Below are positions 5,654 through 5,763 of a DNA stretch of 5,763 nt, in pieces. This DNA is from Deltaproteobacteria bacterium (GTDB lineage: Bacteria > Desulfobacterota > DSM-4660 > Desulfatiglandales > Desulfatiglandaceae): assembly GCA_019307645.1 (NCBI GenBank), contig JAFDJF010000194.1, positions 1 through 5,763 on the forward strand, read 5' to 3'. A program made the translations under genes and the position numbers. Each line of letters begins with the position of its first letter. The first letter of the stretch is position 1. The notes under the pieces were generated by a model that saw only the letters and a list, made by a program, of their open reading frames with translations, was not told the DNA's origin and made no database searches.

Positions 5654-5763
5654 CTACACCATTCCCTTAAATGCAAAAAAGGCAAGGGACAACATCCCGG
5701 CAGACACCAGACCAATGGAGGTGTCCTGCAGCGGTTTGGGAACATTGCACAGTAAAATCCGCT
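5654..5763 (-). CDS. rnfA: RnfA-like membrane subunit, C-terminal fragment (partial)
   Basis: The reading frame from 5761 to the TAG at 5656-5654 gives 35 residues. It holds VPKPLQ, then SIGLVSAGMLSLAFF and AFKGMV. This resembles the C-terminus of RnfA: a VP.P...G..I.LI.AGL..LAF.GF.G pattern, the last membrane helix and a short tail. RnfA is an integral subunit of the ion-pumping ferredoxin:NAD+ oxidoreductase and normally comes directly before rnfB, which agrees with the next gene. The alternative is RnfE, a paralogue with similar helices. The call rests on a short stretch and on gene order. The gene continues beyond the right edge. Confidence 0.7.
   Translation of the reverse strand, partial: RILLCNVPKPLQDTSIGLVSAGMLSLAFFAFKGMV

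Overview
The window looks like part of an anaerobe's energy-conservation operon, most likely from a sulfate-reducing or syntrophic deltaproteobacterium (Desulfobacterota). The placement rests on the combination of Rnf, heterodisulfide reductase (Hdr) and NarI-like membrane modules, and on a probable selenocysteine form of HdrA. Everything recognisable is on the minus strand, so transcription runs from high to low coordinates.

Layout in transcription order. (1) 5763-5654: the last 35 codons of a probable rnfA, cut by the window edge. (2) 5653-5190: 464 non-coding bases full of short direct and inverted repeats and small hairpins. (3) 5189-3138: a 683-residue fusion of a complete RnfB (membrane anchor, Fe-S domain, two ferredoxin clusters) to a GltD/NfnB-like FAD and NAD(P)H oxidoreductase. 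(4) 3058-1283: a 591-residue fusion of a NarI-like haem b membrane domain, with a CxxCH haem c site in its extracytoplasmic loop, to four HdrC-type [4Fe-4S] sites. (5) 1286-405: HdrB with all ten cluster cysteines, overlapping the previous gene by 4 bases. (6) 347 to beyond the left edge: the N-terminus of HdrA. Its conserved cysteine codon is an in-frame UGA followed at the right distance by a SECIS-like hairpin, so it is probably selenocysteine (CxxU). A 17-base A run near the left edge adds an in-frame UAA but keeps exactly the expected codon count to the next ferredoxin motif, which looks like a sequence artefact.

How the parts may work together (inference): the Rnf complex exchanges electrons between ferredoxin and NAD(H) while moving ions. 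The fused GltD-like domain would add an NAD(P)H site directly on RnfB. HdrA and HdrB form a flavin-based, possibly bifurcating, thiol/disulfide module, joined through the HdrC-like domains of the NarI fusion to haem b, the quinone pool and an external haem c. The operon could therefore connect ferredoxin, NAD(P)H, a disulfide or other low-potential couple, and the membrane quinone or cytochrome pool. The novelty lies in the two fusions, the selenocysteine HdrA and the repeat-filled block that splits rnfA from rnfB. The substrate of the Hdr module cannot be read from the sequence.
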